A stretch of DNA of 64,000 nt from Pseudarthrobacter psychrotolerans (GTDB lineage: Bacteria > Actinomycetota > Actinomycetes > Actinomycetales > Micrococcaceae). The position numbers were made by a program, and so were the translations under genes. Positions 36,328 to 44,649 of this stretch are shown here, in pieces. The notes under the pieces are model-generated. The model was given only the letters and a program-made list of their open reading frames with translations, ran no database searches and was not told where the DNA came from. The DNA is taken from assembly GCF_009911795.1 (NCBI RefSeq), contig NZ_CP047899.1:1-64000 (forward strand). The letters run 5' to 3'. Numbering within the stretch: position 1 is the first letter of the stretch; the number at the start of each line of letters is the position of its first letter.

Positions 36328-37560
36328 ATGACTGACGTCAAGCAAGAATCGCCCGTCCCCACAACCGAACCGGCAAGACCGCATTTTCGGGTGGTCTTAG
36401 CCGCAGGCCTGGTCACTGCGGTGTTTATCCTGTCCAACTCGCCCACGCCGCTTTATGTCCAGTGGCAGGCGCGACTCGGGTTCGCCTCCGGCATGCTCAC
36501 GGTGATCTTCACCGCATATATCGTCGGGCTTCTCGTTGCGCTCCTGGTCGCCGGCCAGCTCTCCGATCAGATCGGCCGCAAGAAGGTCATCCTGCCCGGC
36601 TTGATTGTCGCCCTCATCGCCTGCATCTTGTTCGCGACCGCCACATCGGTCCCGATGCTCTTAGTCGCCCGGTTCCTCACCGGCATGGCCGTAGGGGTGA
36701 TCGTCTCGGCCGGCATGGCGACCGTGGTCGATGTTGGAGGGTCCGCCCGTAAACAGAGGTCCGCGCTTGCCGCGTCCGTCGCGATGGTCTTCGGGGCTGG
36801 TTTGGGCCCGCTGCTCGCCGGCGTCCTAGCCCAATTCCTCTCCAACCCCATCCCGATCATCTTTGGCATCGAGTTCATCGTTCTTGGGGTCAGCCTGGTC
36901 ATTGCCATCATCTTGCCCGTACCGGCTTTGACCATAGACAAGACGCGATTGCCACAGATCCGACTTCACCTGCCGTCCGTTCCCACCGCCAATCGACGTC
37001 ATCTGGCCTTCGGTATCGCGGTCTTCGGGCCCGGCATCACGGCAACTTCGTTCGTCCTCTCGCTGGGGCCATCACTGCTGTCGGAACAGCTCGGCGTCAC
37101 CAGCCCCCTGATCGCCGGAGGAACAGCCTGCGTGATGTTCCTGGCCGCTACAGGCGTGCAATTCGCGGTCAAGAGCCAACCGATCAGGCGCATCTTCCTC
37201 ATGGGCGCCACCGCCACCATCCTGGCGATGACGAGCATGACTGCGGCGATCAACCTTTCGACCCCATTGCTGCTGATCGTCTCGGCGATCCTCTCCGGAG
37301 CAGGGCAAGGCCTTGGCCAGCTCGGCGGCCTCACCCTCATCGGCGTCCACGTCCCAGCAAATCGGCGAGCCGAGGCCAACGCCGTGTTCAACATTGGGGG
37401 CTACATTCCCGCGGGTTTGCTCACTGTGGTCTCTGGATACACCATCGACTGGGTCGGAATGCCGACAGCCACAGCACTCTTCGCCGTCATCCTCATCGCC
37501 GCAGCCGCGGTGGCCGCGACACACGTCTATCAACGCCTACCCAGGCACGAAAGAGCATAG
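36328..37560 (+). CDS. MFS transporter (drug-efflux type)
   Basis: 410 residues from the ATG at 36328, with GGAG upstream. Twelve hydrophobic segments. GQLSDQIGRKKVILPG after TM2 is the MFS A-motif (GxxxDxxGRKK), and AGLGPLLAGVLAQ resembles the C-motif of drug:H+ antiporters. It is under the divergent ArsR-type repressor and is flanked by GATC sites B and C, so regulator and pump form one cargo unit. Confidence 0.87.
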   Translation: MTDVKQESPVPTTEPARPHFRVVLAAGLVTAVFILSNSPTPLYVQWQARLGFASGMLTVIFTAYIVGLLVALLVAGQLSDQIGRKKVILPGLIVALIACILFATATSVPMLLVARFLTGMAVGVIVSAGMATVVDVGGSARKQRSALAASVAMVFGAGLGPLLAGVLAQFLSNPIPIIFGIEFIVLGVSLVIAIILPVPALTIDKTRLPQIRLHLPSVPTANRRHLAFGIAVFGPGITATSFVLSLGPSLLSEQLGVTSPLIAGGTACVMFLAATGVQFAVKSQPIRRIFLMGATATILAMTSMTAAINLSTPLLLIVSAILSGAGQGLGQLGGLTLIGVHVPANRRAEANAVFNIGGYIPAGLLTVVSGYTIDWVGMPTATALFAVILIAAAAVAATHVYQRLPRHERA

Positions 37561-37623
37561 AGACAAGCCCGCTGCACCAGCCAACTGCTGGCTCCTGGAC
37601 ACAAAACGCGCCCGCTGGCCGTT

Positions 37624-37650
37624 CCCGTTACGGGATCCCTCACCGGACAG
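37624..37650 (+). repeat. GATC-centred site C
   Basis: CCCGTTACGGGATCC then CTCACCGGACAGG. It lies between the stop of the MFS gene (37560) and the stop of the convergent gene at 37671. Confidence 0.75.
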
Positions 37651-37670
37651 GATATGACCGAGTGGGCAGC

Positions 37671-38270
37671 TCAGAGCCCTTCGGGAATCTGGGCCGCGAA
37701 CCATTGCCTGAAAGCGGACAGGTCATGCAAAAGCGGCTTGCTGACTGCGAAGAACGAGGCTCCGATCCGCCAGCCGGTCCTCTCCTGGACAGGGAGGATG
37801 AGGAAGAGGATCGACTGCTTGCCGCGGACCCGCGGCCTTGCCTTCGCGACCAGCTCCTTGGTGAGCCTCGGTCTGAAGGTAGGCGACCTAAGGTCCCCCC
37901 ACTCTCCACGGTTGGAGTCAGCCTGTGCCGCGACCCAGCCGATGGCATCACGGAGCAGGGGTTCGGCTATATGGCCGAGGTCCGGCTCGTGTACCAGCGG
38001 CCCGAAATAGTCGATGGGTCCTGGTTCCTTGCGCAGGACCGCTGCGCCGAACAATCCGGTCCACCATGAGCTCCACTGAGCCGAGATCTCGGCGTGGTTG
38101 CCCTCCTCGAGACCAACCCAGTCGGCGCTAACAGCAGGCACGAGCCGTGAGCCCGGAGAGCCTCCCAGAGCAACATCAAGTCCGAGCCGGTCACGGACAT
38201 ACAGGGCAACGCTCAGTGCCTGCGGCTCGAAGAATGTCGCCTCCACCTTCGGAGGCCCGAAGAATGCCAT
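37671..38270 (-). CDS. Unknown protein, single-gene cargo unit
   Basis: 199 residues with an even, folded-protein composition (MAFFGPPKVEATFFEPQALS; YFGPLVHEPDLGHIAEPLL). It is bracketed by GATC sites C and F, 21 bases from the first. No family is recognised. The protein looks like a small self-contained domain that could bind or modify a ligand. Confidence 0.65.
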   Translation of the reverse strand: MAFFGPPKVEATFFEPQALSVALYVRDRLGLDVALGGSPGSRLVPAVSADWVGLEEGNHAEISAQWSSWWTGLFGAAVLRKEPGPIDYFGPLVHEPDLGHIAEPLLRDAIGWVAAQADSNRGEWGDLRSPTFRPRLTKELVAKARPRVRGKQSILFLILPVQERTGWRIGASFFAVSKPLLHDLSAFRQWFAAQIPEGL

Positions 38271-38291
38271 ACCCGGACCCTACGCCCTGCT

Positions 38292-38320
38292 CGTCCGCTG
38301 AGGGATCGGCTCACGGGCGG
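38292..38320 (-). repeat. GATC-centred site F (reversed)
   Basis: The reverse complement reads GCCCGTGAGCCGATCC then CTCAGCGGACGA. It is 21 bases upstream of the start of the 37671-38270 gene. Confidence 0.7.
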
Positions 38321-38375
38321 TGCTAAGTGGATGCGTAGGACCGCAGCAGCTCGGTACAGCGGTGACGGGGTGTAC

Positions 38376-38986
38376 TCAGAAGATACGCCCGGTCACATTG
38401 GGCATGCCCATCGTCCTTGTATAGATCGACTCGGGCATGACCGCTTGCTCCGTTCCAAGCCACATAATTACCCGGTCATGGTGTTCACAGGCCATTCCAG
38501 TCGCGGCGTTCGCGAGCAGGGCCCAACCGAGGACGGGGTCGCCGTCGACGTTCACGCTATGTGCGGTGCCTTGTGTGAGGTTAATAGATCTGAGGGTGTC
38601 GGCGAGGCCCGAGAGCAATCGCTTCCTCGTGAATTCGGCCATTTCGGTGGCAAGGGTTGTGATGAGGAATGCTGCGTGATGGGGCCGGGTCGAGTTGGCT
38701 TGAAGGTCGCCAGGCACTCTGGTGCGTCGGATCCGGCGCCAGGTCCGGAAGCGATGGCGAAGTGTGCAATGACAGTCTCTCCGGTCGTGCCACGCATAAC
38801 AGGTGTGGAGACGCTGCCGGGCTCGATTCCCTTTGTGTCCGTGCGGACTGCATAGGGTCCGAAGGCTTCTAGTTCGGCCCATATGCGATGAAGCAGGGAG
38901 TTATGCGGGACAGAGTCACTGCGCTCGTACATCGATCCGCCCATGGCGCCATTCTCCATCGGGCGCTTCACGATAGCCATTGCCAA
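38376..38986 (-). CDS. Unknown protein, single-gene cargo unit (one frameshift)
   Basis: The N-terminal frame (RIWAELEAFGPYAVRTDTKG) and the C-terminal frame (AAFLITTLATEMAEFTRKRL, then GWALLANAATGM) join when one C is added to the CCCC run near 38685, giving 203 residues. The start is uncertain: ATGs occur at 38986 and again 9 and 18 codons later. It lies between GATC sites F and D. No family is recognised. Confidence 0.6.
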
Positions 38987-39068
38987 GTGGGATTGGCCAA
39001 CCAGACAAGGTTGTATGACGGGCTAGGCAACCTCCCACCCACGGGAAAACAGCTAAACAGACGGTGGG

Positions 39069-39097
39069 GCGTCCGGTAGAGGATCGGTTTACGGGCG
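39069..39097 (-). repeat. GATC-centred site D (reversed)
   Basis: The reverse complement reads CCCGTAAACCGATCC then TCTACCGGACGC. It lies about 40 bases before the ATG of the TmrB-like gene. Confidence 0.75.
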
Positions 39098-39135
39098 CCC
39101 AATGAAGGACACTTTGTGGCGCTAGAGTTCGGTCC

Positions 39136-39660
39136 ATGATTGTTTGGCTCAACGGCACCCACGGGGCGGGAAAGACGACGACGAGCGCGCTCGTGCAGCA
39201 ATTGCTGCCCGACGCGCGCGTCCTCGACGCTGAGAAGGTCGGCGAGGTGCTCATGGACGTCAGGCCAGGGCTTCCTGCAACGGACAACTTCCAGCACTGG
39301 GAGCCGTCGCGGCCGCTCGTTATCGAAACCGCTCGGCGCGTGCTCGAGTTCACCGGCGGCACACTCGTGATGCCGATGACCGTCTTGGTCGAGAGCTACT
39401 GGCGGGAGATCAGCGGTGGCCTTATCGAGTACGGCATACCGATCCGGCATTTCGTGCTCCACGCCGACCAGGCCACGCTCCGCGAGCGGATACAGAACGA
39501 CAAAGTCCTCGGTCCCTCGACGTTCCGCTTCTCGTACGTGGAGCCCTACGCCGAGGCAGCTCGTACCTGGCTGCACAATGAAGCCGAAGTCATCGACACC
39601 ACACACATCACAGCGGCCGAAGCCGCGCAGCAGATCGCGGATTCTGTGCTTTGCCGCTGA
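39136..39660 (+). CDS. TmrB-like P-loop kinase (possible antibiotic resistance)
   Basis: 174 residues. MIVWLNGTHGAGKTTTSALV is a Walker A P-loop at the very N-terminus. QHWEPSRPLVIETARRVLEF and ESYWREISGGL then FVLHADQATLRERI match the layout of TmrB, the ATP-binding tunicamycin-resistance protein, and related small AAA kinases. The resistance role is a family-based suggestion; the substrate cannot be read from sequence. Confidence 0.78.
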   Translation: MIVWLNGTHGAGKTTTSALVQQLLPDARVLDAEKVGEVLMDVRPGLPATDNFQHWEPSRPLVIETARRVLEFTGGTLVMPMTVLVESYWREISGGLIEYGIPIRHFVLHADQATLRERIQNDKVLGPSTFRFSYVEPYAEAARTWLHNEAEVIDTTHITAAEAAQQIADSVLCR

Positions 39661-39697
39661 CGGATCTCGCTAACCGCACCAGCGGTGGGGGTCAACG

Positions 39698-40519
39698 CTA
39701 TTTTGACTTTCGGCGCAAATTCGACTGGATACCGAGGCGTTCACCGATCTCCTTCAGTTTCACAGCGTTAGGGTGGCCGTCTGCGACTTCATCCAATGCT
39801 GTAAGTGCGATGTGCAGCAGCACGACCTGAAGAGCCAAGGCAAAATTTGTGTATCGGAACTTTGAAAGGTCAGCAAACGCCAAACCGTCGTCTTCCATCT
39901 CTTCCATGTACGAGTCGATAAGTGAACTGCCAGCATGGGAGAACTCCGAGAGGAGTCGGTAATAGCCGTACATCCATTCCGCGCCGACCAACGACTCACA
40001 CCGCTGTTGAAAGATTCTGGCTTCGGCGCTTGCATGTTTCGCGAACTCGGCAATTTCCGACTGAAGATAGGCGCCGTCAGCATCGGGCTCGCCAGCGATG
40101 ACGGCCAGATCCTTAAGAAGGCGGAGTCGCTTGGTGCCTCCATCATGGGCTGCGGCCGCTCCAGAAAACGGCGTAACTGCCATCCACGCTGCTGTAACGG
40201 CGCACTCCATGCTCATACGAACCAAAGGCATGGACTGTATAAACATGCCGTTTTCAACTAGAAGTAGTATCGAACGCGTAAGCGCCACCGTGTGCTCCAC
40301 TTGTGCGTGGATCGACAACCCCCTAAGAAGTGTGTGATCCATCACTTGGATTGTGACCGGGTCCTCGGCGGACACCATAGAAAGCAGCTCGCGAAGTGCC
40401 GCCGCAGATTCATCAACCGTTGGCGGCTGGGTTCCAGTTGTCTTCCCCATGGAACCAAAACTACTACGAGGCATTCCCAAGCAAGTCGGGCGGCCGCGTC
40501 GCTGTCGGGGAACCGGCAC
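39698..40519 (-). CDS. Unknown helical protein (DUF5677-like)
   Basis: Up to 273 residues. The protein-like part begins at MGKTTGTQPPTVDES (ATG 40450) or a few codons earlier. It is all-helical with VRMSMECAVTAAWMAV and YYRLLSEFSHAGSSLIDSYM, a pattern I associate with DUF5677-type proteins; confidence in that name is low. It is convergent with the TmrB-like gene and bounded upstream by the J repeat. Confidence 0.6.
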   Translation of the reverse strand: MPVPRQRRGRPTCLGMPRSSFGSMGKTTGTQPPTVDESAAALRELLSMVSAEDPVTIQVMDHTLLRGLSIHAQVEHTVALTRSILLLVENGMFIQSMPLVRMSMECAVTAAWMAVTPFSGAAAAHDGGTKRLRLLKDLAVIAGEPDADGAYLQSEIAEFAKHASAEARIFQQRCESLVGAEWMYGYYRLLSEFSHAGSSLIDSYMEEMEDDGLAFADLSKFRYTNFALALQVVLLHIALTALDEVADGHPNAVKLKEIGERLGIQSNLRRKSK

Positions 40520-40548
40520 CGCTCAGCAAGCTCGGGTGCCCCGGCAAA

Positions 40549-40620
40549 GGATCCCCTTGCGGGCTGCGAGGTGTCAAATAGCGCTGCGAAAAGACCGCCA
40601 TTTATCGCCGCGAATCACAG
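40549..40620. repeat. 72-bp repeat J, second copy at 56100
   Basis: It starts with a GGATCCCCTTGCGGGCT form of the GATC family and continues with CAAATAGCGCTG and CCGCCATTTA, which can pair as an imperfect hairpin. About three quarters of the bases match the copy at 56100-56172 in island 2. Confidence 0.7.
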
Positions 40621-40663
40621 CCCAGGCCAGCAACTGCGCGGAACCTGTCAACATGCTCCTCGG

Positions 40664-40689
40664 CACGGTGATCGACCGGCTTACGGGGC
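40664..40689 (-). repeat. GATC-family site M (reversed)
   Basis: The reverse complement reads GCCCCGTAAGCCGGTCG then ATCACCG, the same variant as site L. It is about 120 bases downstream of the VOC gene stop. The 40620-40809 gap holds no gene. Confidence 0.5.
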
Positions 40690-40809
40690 AAGCGTTCGCA
40701 ACCGCGACAGCCGCAGTCCAATCGTGAAACCCGCGCCGGGCCTTGGGTCGACGGTCCAGGCCCGGCCTTCAGGGAGGGGAATTGTTCAAAAAGCCGCCTG
40801 GGTGACTGC

Positions 40810-41175
40810 TCAGTCGACGGGGGAAACTCGGATGAGGTTTCCGTCGGGATCAGCGATCACGAAGGTGCGTCCGAAGACGTCCTCGTGCGGCTCTTCGATG
40901 ACGGTGACTCCCTTGGCCGTCCAGTCCGCATAGCGGTCGTCTACGGCGGCCTTCGAACCCGACAGCATGAGTCCCACCTCGCTGGCGCGGGGCGACGCCG
41001 CCATGACAGTGTCGCCTCGGCCCGACCACAGGGCGAAGAGCACGCCCGGGGCGACCTCGAACGGGACGTAACGGGGTGTGACGGCGACGGGTTCCATCTC
41101 GAACAGGTCGCTGTAAAAGGCAGTGGAGCGCGCGACATCCGTGACGTAGATGAGGAACAGGTTCGGTGCTGCCAT
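40810..41175 (-). CDS. VOC-family (glyoxalase/bleomycin-resistance fold) protein
   Basis: 121 residues behind AGGAGA. LFLIYVTDVARSTAFYSDLF and the C-terminal FVIADPDGNLIRVSP are the paired beta-alpha-beta-beta-beta modules of the VOC fold. Such proteins are metal enzymes or drug-binding resistance proteins. It diverges from a WYL regulator across a strong palindrome, so its expression is probably controlled by that protein. Confidence 0.88.
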   Translation of the reverse strand: MAAPNLFLIYVTDVARSTAFYSDLFEMEPVAVTPRYVPFEVAPGVLFALWSGRGDTVMAASPRASEVGLMLSGSKAAVDDRYADWTAKGVTVIEEPHEDVFGRTFVIADPDGNLIRVSPVD

Positions 41176-41220
41176 GGGGATCTCCTTTTGTTGGTGTTTT
41201 CTGACTTTTCCATCCTGGCG

Positions 41221-41251
41221 TCAATACATGACATCTGATGTCCTGTATTGA
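41221..41251. promoter_or_regulatory. 31-bp operator between VOC and WYL genes
   Basis: TCAATACA-T-GACATC-T-GATGTC-C-TGTATTGA is symmetric at every position except one T/C pair. It sits 45 bases from the VOC start and 14 from the WYL regulator start. Confidence 0.8.
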
Positions 41252-41265
41252 TCAATAATGATGAA

Positions 41266-42216
41266 ATGAAGCCCCAGCGCCTGCTCTCGATGATGTTGCT
41301 GCTCCAGACCCGTCACCGCATGACCGCCTCGGACCTGGCTGACGAGCTGGACGTATCCGTGCGGACGGTTCTGCGGGACGTGACGACCCTGGCAGACGCC
41401 GACGTGCCGGTGTTCACTGAACGCGGCCGCTACGGCGGCGTAGTTCTGCTGCCCGGGTCACAGCTCGACGTGTCCAAACTCAGCCCGACTGAGATCGACG
41501 CCTTGAAACTGCTGGGTCTGGACCCTGGGCAGGCGCGCCAGCTCGGCGTCGACGCACCAACGCGCACCGCCCACCGGAAGCTTGCTTCGCGCCGTCCCGT
41601 GGCCGGTCACTCCTTGTTGCCGTTGTCCGAGTTGGTCGTCGTGGATAACATGCCCTGGTTCAGCCCCGAGACACACGGTGTCGGCGTCGCCCATCTCGGC
41701 AGAGATCTGCAAGCCGGCCGGCGTTTGCGGATACTCTATCGGAGCAGTGCCCAGCGGGGTGCCTCATGGCGCAAGGTTGACCCGTACGGTCTCCTGGCGA
41801 AGGCGGGCCGTTGGTACCTGGTGGCAGATATTAACGGGGCACCGCGGCTGTATTCGCTGGAAAGGGTCCGGAGCTGGGAGGTCTTGCCAGCGGGCCGATG
41901 CCTGCGCCAGGGTGAGTCGCTGGCCAGTGTGAGCCGGTACCTGAGCGCATCGGTTGAGAACCGCAGCGGCATCACTGTCGTTGCAACGCTTGCAGTCGAC
42001 AGGCTCGACCTCGCACGACGGATCCTGGGCTCACGGCTCACCGGCAACAGACCGCTGGATGCTGGCCGGGTCGAGATCACCGTGGTCTACGACCAGGCGG
42101 AGGCCGTGCGTCAGCTGCTGCAATTCGGCGCCCACCTCCGTGTCACGAGCCCGCCCGAGGCGCAGTCCGTGATGCGGGACGCTGCCACCGCCACGGCTGC
42201 GCTGTACCCAGGCTAA
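41266..42216 (+). CDS. YafY/PafBC-type WYL-domain regulator
   Basis: 316 residues from the ATG at 41266 (MKPQRLLSM). The N-terminal winged helix is TASDLADELDVSVRTVLRDV. The middle has LRILYRSSAQRGASWRKVDP and AKAGRWYLVADI, the WYL ligand-binding domain. A C-terminal WCX-like part follows (VEITVVYDQAEAVRQLLQFG). These regulators sense nucleotides or ligands and often control a neighbouring gene, here the divergent VOC gene through the 31-bp palindrome. Confidence 0.9.
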   Translation: MKPQRLLSMMLLLQTRHRMTASDLADELDVSVRTVLRDVTTLADADVPVFTERGRYGGVVLLPGSQLDVSKLSPTEIDALKLLGLDPGQARQLGVDAPTRTAHRKLASRRPVAGHSLLPLSELVVVDNMPWFSPETHGVGVAHLGRDLQAGRRLRILYRSSAQRGASWRKVDPYGLLAKAGRWYLVADINGAPRLYSLERVRSWEVLPAGRCLRQGESLASVSRYLSASVENRSGITVVATLAVDRLDLARRILGSRLTGNRPLDAGRVEITVVYDQAEAVRQLLQFGAHLRVTSPPEAQSVMRDAATATAALYPG

Positions 42217-42389
42217 GCAAGGAGGCTGACGATAGCCCGTCCTGCGGTTCAGCACCACTTCTGGGCTTGCGCCAAAGAAAGATCCCGAGCAGGTGGTTGT
42301 TCGTGTCCCGCAACCCGTTCCCCTATCGAAAACGGCCTGCGCCGTCGAGCGATCAAATCCACAACCCGAACGCTGCCGACTGCTGAGTG

Positions 42390-42416
42390 CCCGCTGAAGG
42401 ATCCTTTACCGGACGC
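42390..42416 (+). repeat. GATC-centred site E
   Basis: CCCGCTGAAGGATCC then TTTACCGGACGC. Its right part overlaps the last codons of the APH-like gene on the minus strand. The 42217-42389 gap holds no gene. Confidence 0.75.
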
Positions 42417-43341
42417 CAGCGCGTCGCAGCCTCTCGGATGCTTGCCGGGTGAGCGCGTGCAAAGCGACAGGCGGGGATTGGAAGAGGCTCTCGCCCCTGG
42501 CATTGTGTAGCGCTGGCCAGAGGCTCGCGGCCCAGGCGACCTCACGCTCTTCAGCGGTGAACACTTGCCCTCTTGCCCGTTCATAGCAATCAATGAATTC
42601 TTCCGAAGCTTCCAAGGACGCAAGTGTCGGGACGGTAGTGCTGGCGAATGCTCCCGAGGCTGCACCGACAATAGCCGCTGCCGGAAGGGCCACGAGGCTG
42701 TCCCAGTCGTGAACCGCCCGGGGGCTGGCACCTTCCCAGCGAAGATTCTGGCTCTCCCAGTCTCCATGGCCGGCAACCAGTGGAAGCGTCGCTCGGGCGA
42801 GCCGATCGGAAACGGTGCGGGCAATTGCGTGCACGTGGCCGGGTACGCGGTCCTGGTCCATGGCGTCGACAACTGGATTTAGAGGCCACAAGCTACCGGT
42901 CGGGGGATTCCAATGCATCCACGGTGGAGGCGTGCCAAGGCCGGTCGGAGCCTGCAATTCGAGGATTCCTGCCAGGTCCGCCAGGAGTGAAGCCGATCGA
43001 CCAGCGAAGGCCAAGTCTCCATCGGTGTGCATCCGCCCGCCGGGGCGCCAGGACTCAGCACTGACCACCATCCCGGGGCCGAGCCTGTCCGCGTCTGTCA
43101 CGGGACGGGCGCACGGGAATCCGGCATCGGCTGCGATCGCCTGAAGTTGAAGGCATCGGCTGATTCTGTCCTTCGAATCTGGCCGGACTTTGACTGCAAC
43201 GGTTCTCCGCTCGTCGGAATCGAAGCGGAAGAGGTTGGACATTTGGCCGCCGGCGTCGGATCGAAACGCCGTGAGGGTGCCGTGCCCGAGCACGCGAAGA
43301 CACCACGCCTCAACCTGAACGTGCATTGCAGCCGTCACCAT
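42406..43341 (-). CDS. Aminoglycoside-phosphotransferase-fold protein
   Basis: 311 residues. VAGHGDWESQNLRW gives the catalytic loop (HGDxxxxN) and AVHDWDSL the metal-binding Asp. TVAVKVRP near residue 50 supplies the ATP-binding lysine. The fold covers antibiotic kinases and other small-molecule kinases; the substrate cannot be told from sequence. It forms a single-gene unit between GATC sites E and G. Confidence 0.8.
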   Translation of the reverse strand: MVTAAMHVQVEAWCLRVLGHGTLTAFRSDAGGQMSNLFRFDSDERRTVAVKVRPDSKDRISRCLQLQAIAADAGFPCARPVTDADRLGPGMVVSAESWRPGGRMHTDGDLAFAGRSASLLADLAGILELQAPTGLGTPPPWMHWNPPTGSLWPLNPVVDAMDQDRVPGHVHAIARTVSDRLARATLPLVAGHGDWESQNLRWEGASPRAVHDWDSLVALPAAAIVGAASGAFASTTVPTLASLEASEEFIDCYERARGQVFTAEEREVAWAASLWPALHNARGESLFQSPPVALHALTRQASERLRRAGVR

Positions 43342-43414
43342 CGTTTGATCCTACAAACAGGAACCCGGATGGGTGGTTCCCACGATGCCCATTCCCTACA
43401 GGCCAAGTGCCTTG

Positions 43415-43445
43415 CCCTTACGAAAGCCGATCCCCTGCGGGACGG
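43415..43445 (+). repeat. GATC-centred site G (diverged)
   Basis: CCCTTACGAAAGCCGATCC then CCTGCGGGACGG. It lies between the start of the APH-like gene and the stop of the next kinase-like gene. Confidence 0.6.
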
Positions 43446-43451
43446 TTGATC

Positions 43452-44471
43452 CTAAGGATGTCGGTATTGCGTGGCGAACGCATTCTGCGTGAGGACGGCG
43501 AACATCTCAGTTATGTAGACAGCGACACTCGCGTGTTGTGCAATCAGATCCGTGCCGTCGCCGAGTGCCGCACGAACTGGGTCTAGCGCTGGCGTGGTTG
43601 GGTCAGCGGCGGCAGCGCGCAATAGCTCCAGGCGCTGCGGGCCGGAGGTATAGCCGAGTTCGAAGAGCGTCCAGTGAAGCAGGTGCATCAAGGCAGTGTC
43701 ACGGTCGAAGCCGTCATGCGTGGGCATGGATGCTTTTTCCTCCGCGGTGAGGTCGAACTCGTGGTGAAGCGCCAGACCGAAGTCTGTGAAGAGCAGTCTG
43801 CCGTCGCGGATGAGGATGTTCCCTGGGTGCACATCGAAGTGCTGGAATCCGTGCTTGTTCATCCATGCGGTGGCTTCGAGGAGCTGGTCGACCACGTCAA
43901 GGAAGACGGCCGCCCCCCTGCCCTCGGCGATACTCGTGCGGACCCAAATGCCCAGCGTCTCGGGCACGTACTCGAGGAAGAGCACCATGCTCTTGGAGGC
44001 GTCCTTCATTGCGGCGAGCTTGGTTTGGACCTGAGGCCAGTGTGGTCCCCACTGGCGGGGAGAAGCAGGACCGTCGAACTCTCGAAGGTCTGCCTCGCAC
44101 TTCACATCAACGACTCGCCAGCCGAGTAGCAGTGGAAAGAAATCGGCAGCTTCCGTATGGACCCACTTGGATGTCAGTTGATGTGCGGCTAGTTCTCGCC
44201 CGACCGCGTGGGCAGGGCATCCTATCCCGTAGTGGGAGACAAAGGGGAGATGGAGTCGACTCGTAGTGGCGGTCGGCTCCGCTTCCTCGATGCTCGTCAG
44301 CGGGAGCTGCTTCACGAAAACAGTTGTTCCGCCGATGTCGACTGTGTTAGTTGTTCCCCCAATGCCGATGCCAACTGGCACAGCAGTATCAATGAGTGTC
44401 CGGATACCCGCATCATCCAGCCCGGCAATCATCGAAGAGATACTTCGGGCTCCATCTATGCGTGCTGTCAT
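43452..44471 (-). CDS. Protein-kinase-fold phosphotransferase
   Basis: 339 residues from the ATG at 44471, with a GTG two codons upstream as an alternative. FQHFDVHPGNILIRDGRLLF is the kinase catalytic loop (HxDxxxxN) and TDFGLAL the metal-binding DFG motif. IGIGGTTNTVDIGGTTVFVK looks like a glycine-rich loop and ATP-binding lysine. It may be a Ser/Thr kinase relative or a small-molecule kinase. A single-gene unit between sites G and L. Confidence 0.8.
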   Translation of the reverse strand: MTARIDGARSISSMIAGLDDAGIRTLIDTAVPVGIGIGGTTNTVDIGGTTVFVKQLPLTSIEEAEPTATTSRLHLPFVSHYGIGCPAHAVGRELAAHQLTSKWVHTEAADFFPLLLGWRVVDVKCEADLREFDGPASPRQWGPHWPQVQTKLAAMKDASKSMVLFLEYVPETLGIWVRTSIAEGRGAAVFLDVVDQLLEATAWMNKHGFQHFDVHPGNILIRDGRLLFTDFGLALHHEFDLTAEEKASMPTHDGFDRDTALMHLLHWTLFELGYTSGPQRLELLRAAAADPTTPALDPVRAALGDGTDLIAQHASVAVYITEMFAVLTQNAFATQYRHP

Positions 44472-44504
44472 GACCACACCCTACGGGCCGGCGGTCGCCG
44501 CGCT

Positions 44505-44533
44505 CCGCCCGTAAGCCGGTCGTTCAGCGGTGC
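44505..44533 (+). repeat. GATC-family site L (diverged)
   Basis: CCGCCCGTAAGCCGGTC then GTTCAGCGGTGC, close to the reverse-oriented site F. The central GATC is GGTC here. It lies between the kinase-like gene and the resolvase. Confidence 0.55.
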
Positions 44534-44649
44534 AAGCGCCACCCAAAATTTCCGGATCACGATCGCCGCGTTTCCGGGGCCGGTCGATTCCCGTATGACC
44601 CGCCCGCAAAAATGCCCGGTGACGGGGGATAAACGGTACGTTCAAGACC

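Noticed and set aside
32016..44533. Classical integron with attC sites
   Set aside because: The repeated sites do not fit the RYYYAAC...GTTRRRY core pairs of attC, some are in the opposite orientation, and no tyrosine integrase gene is visible.
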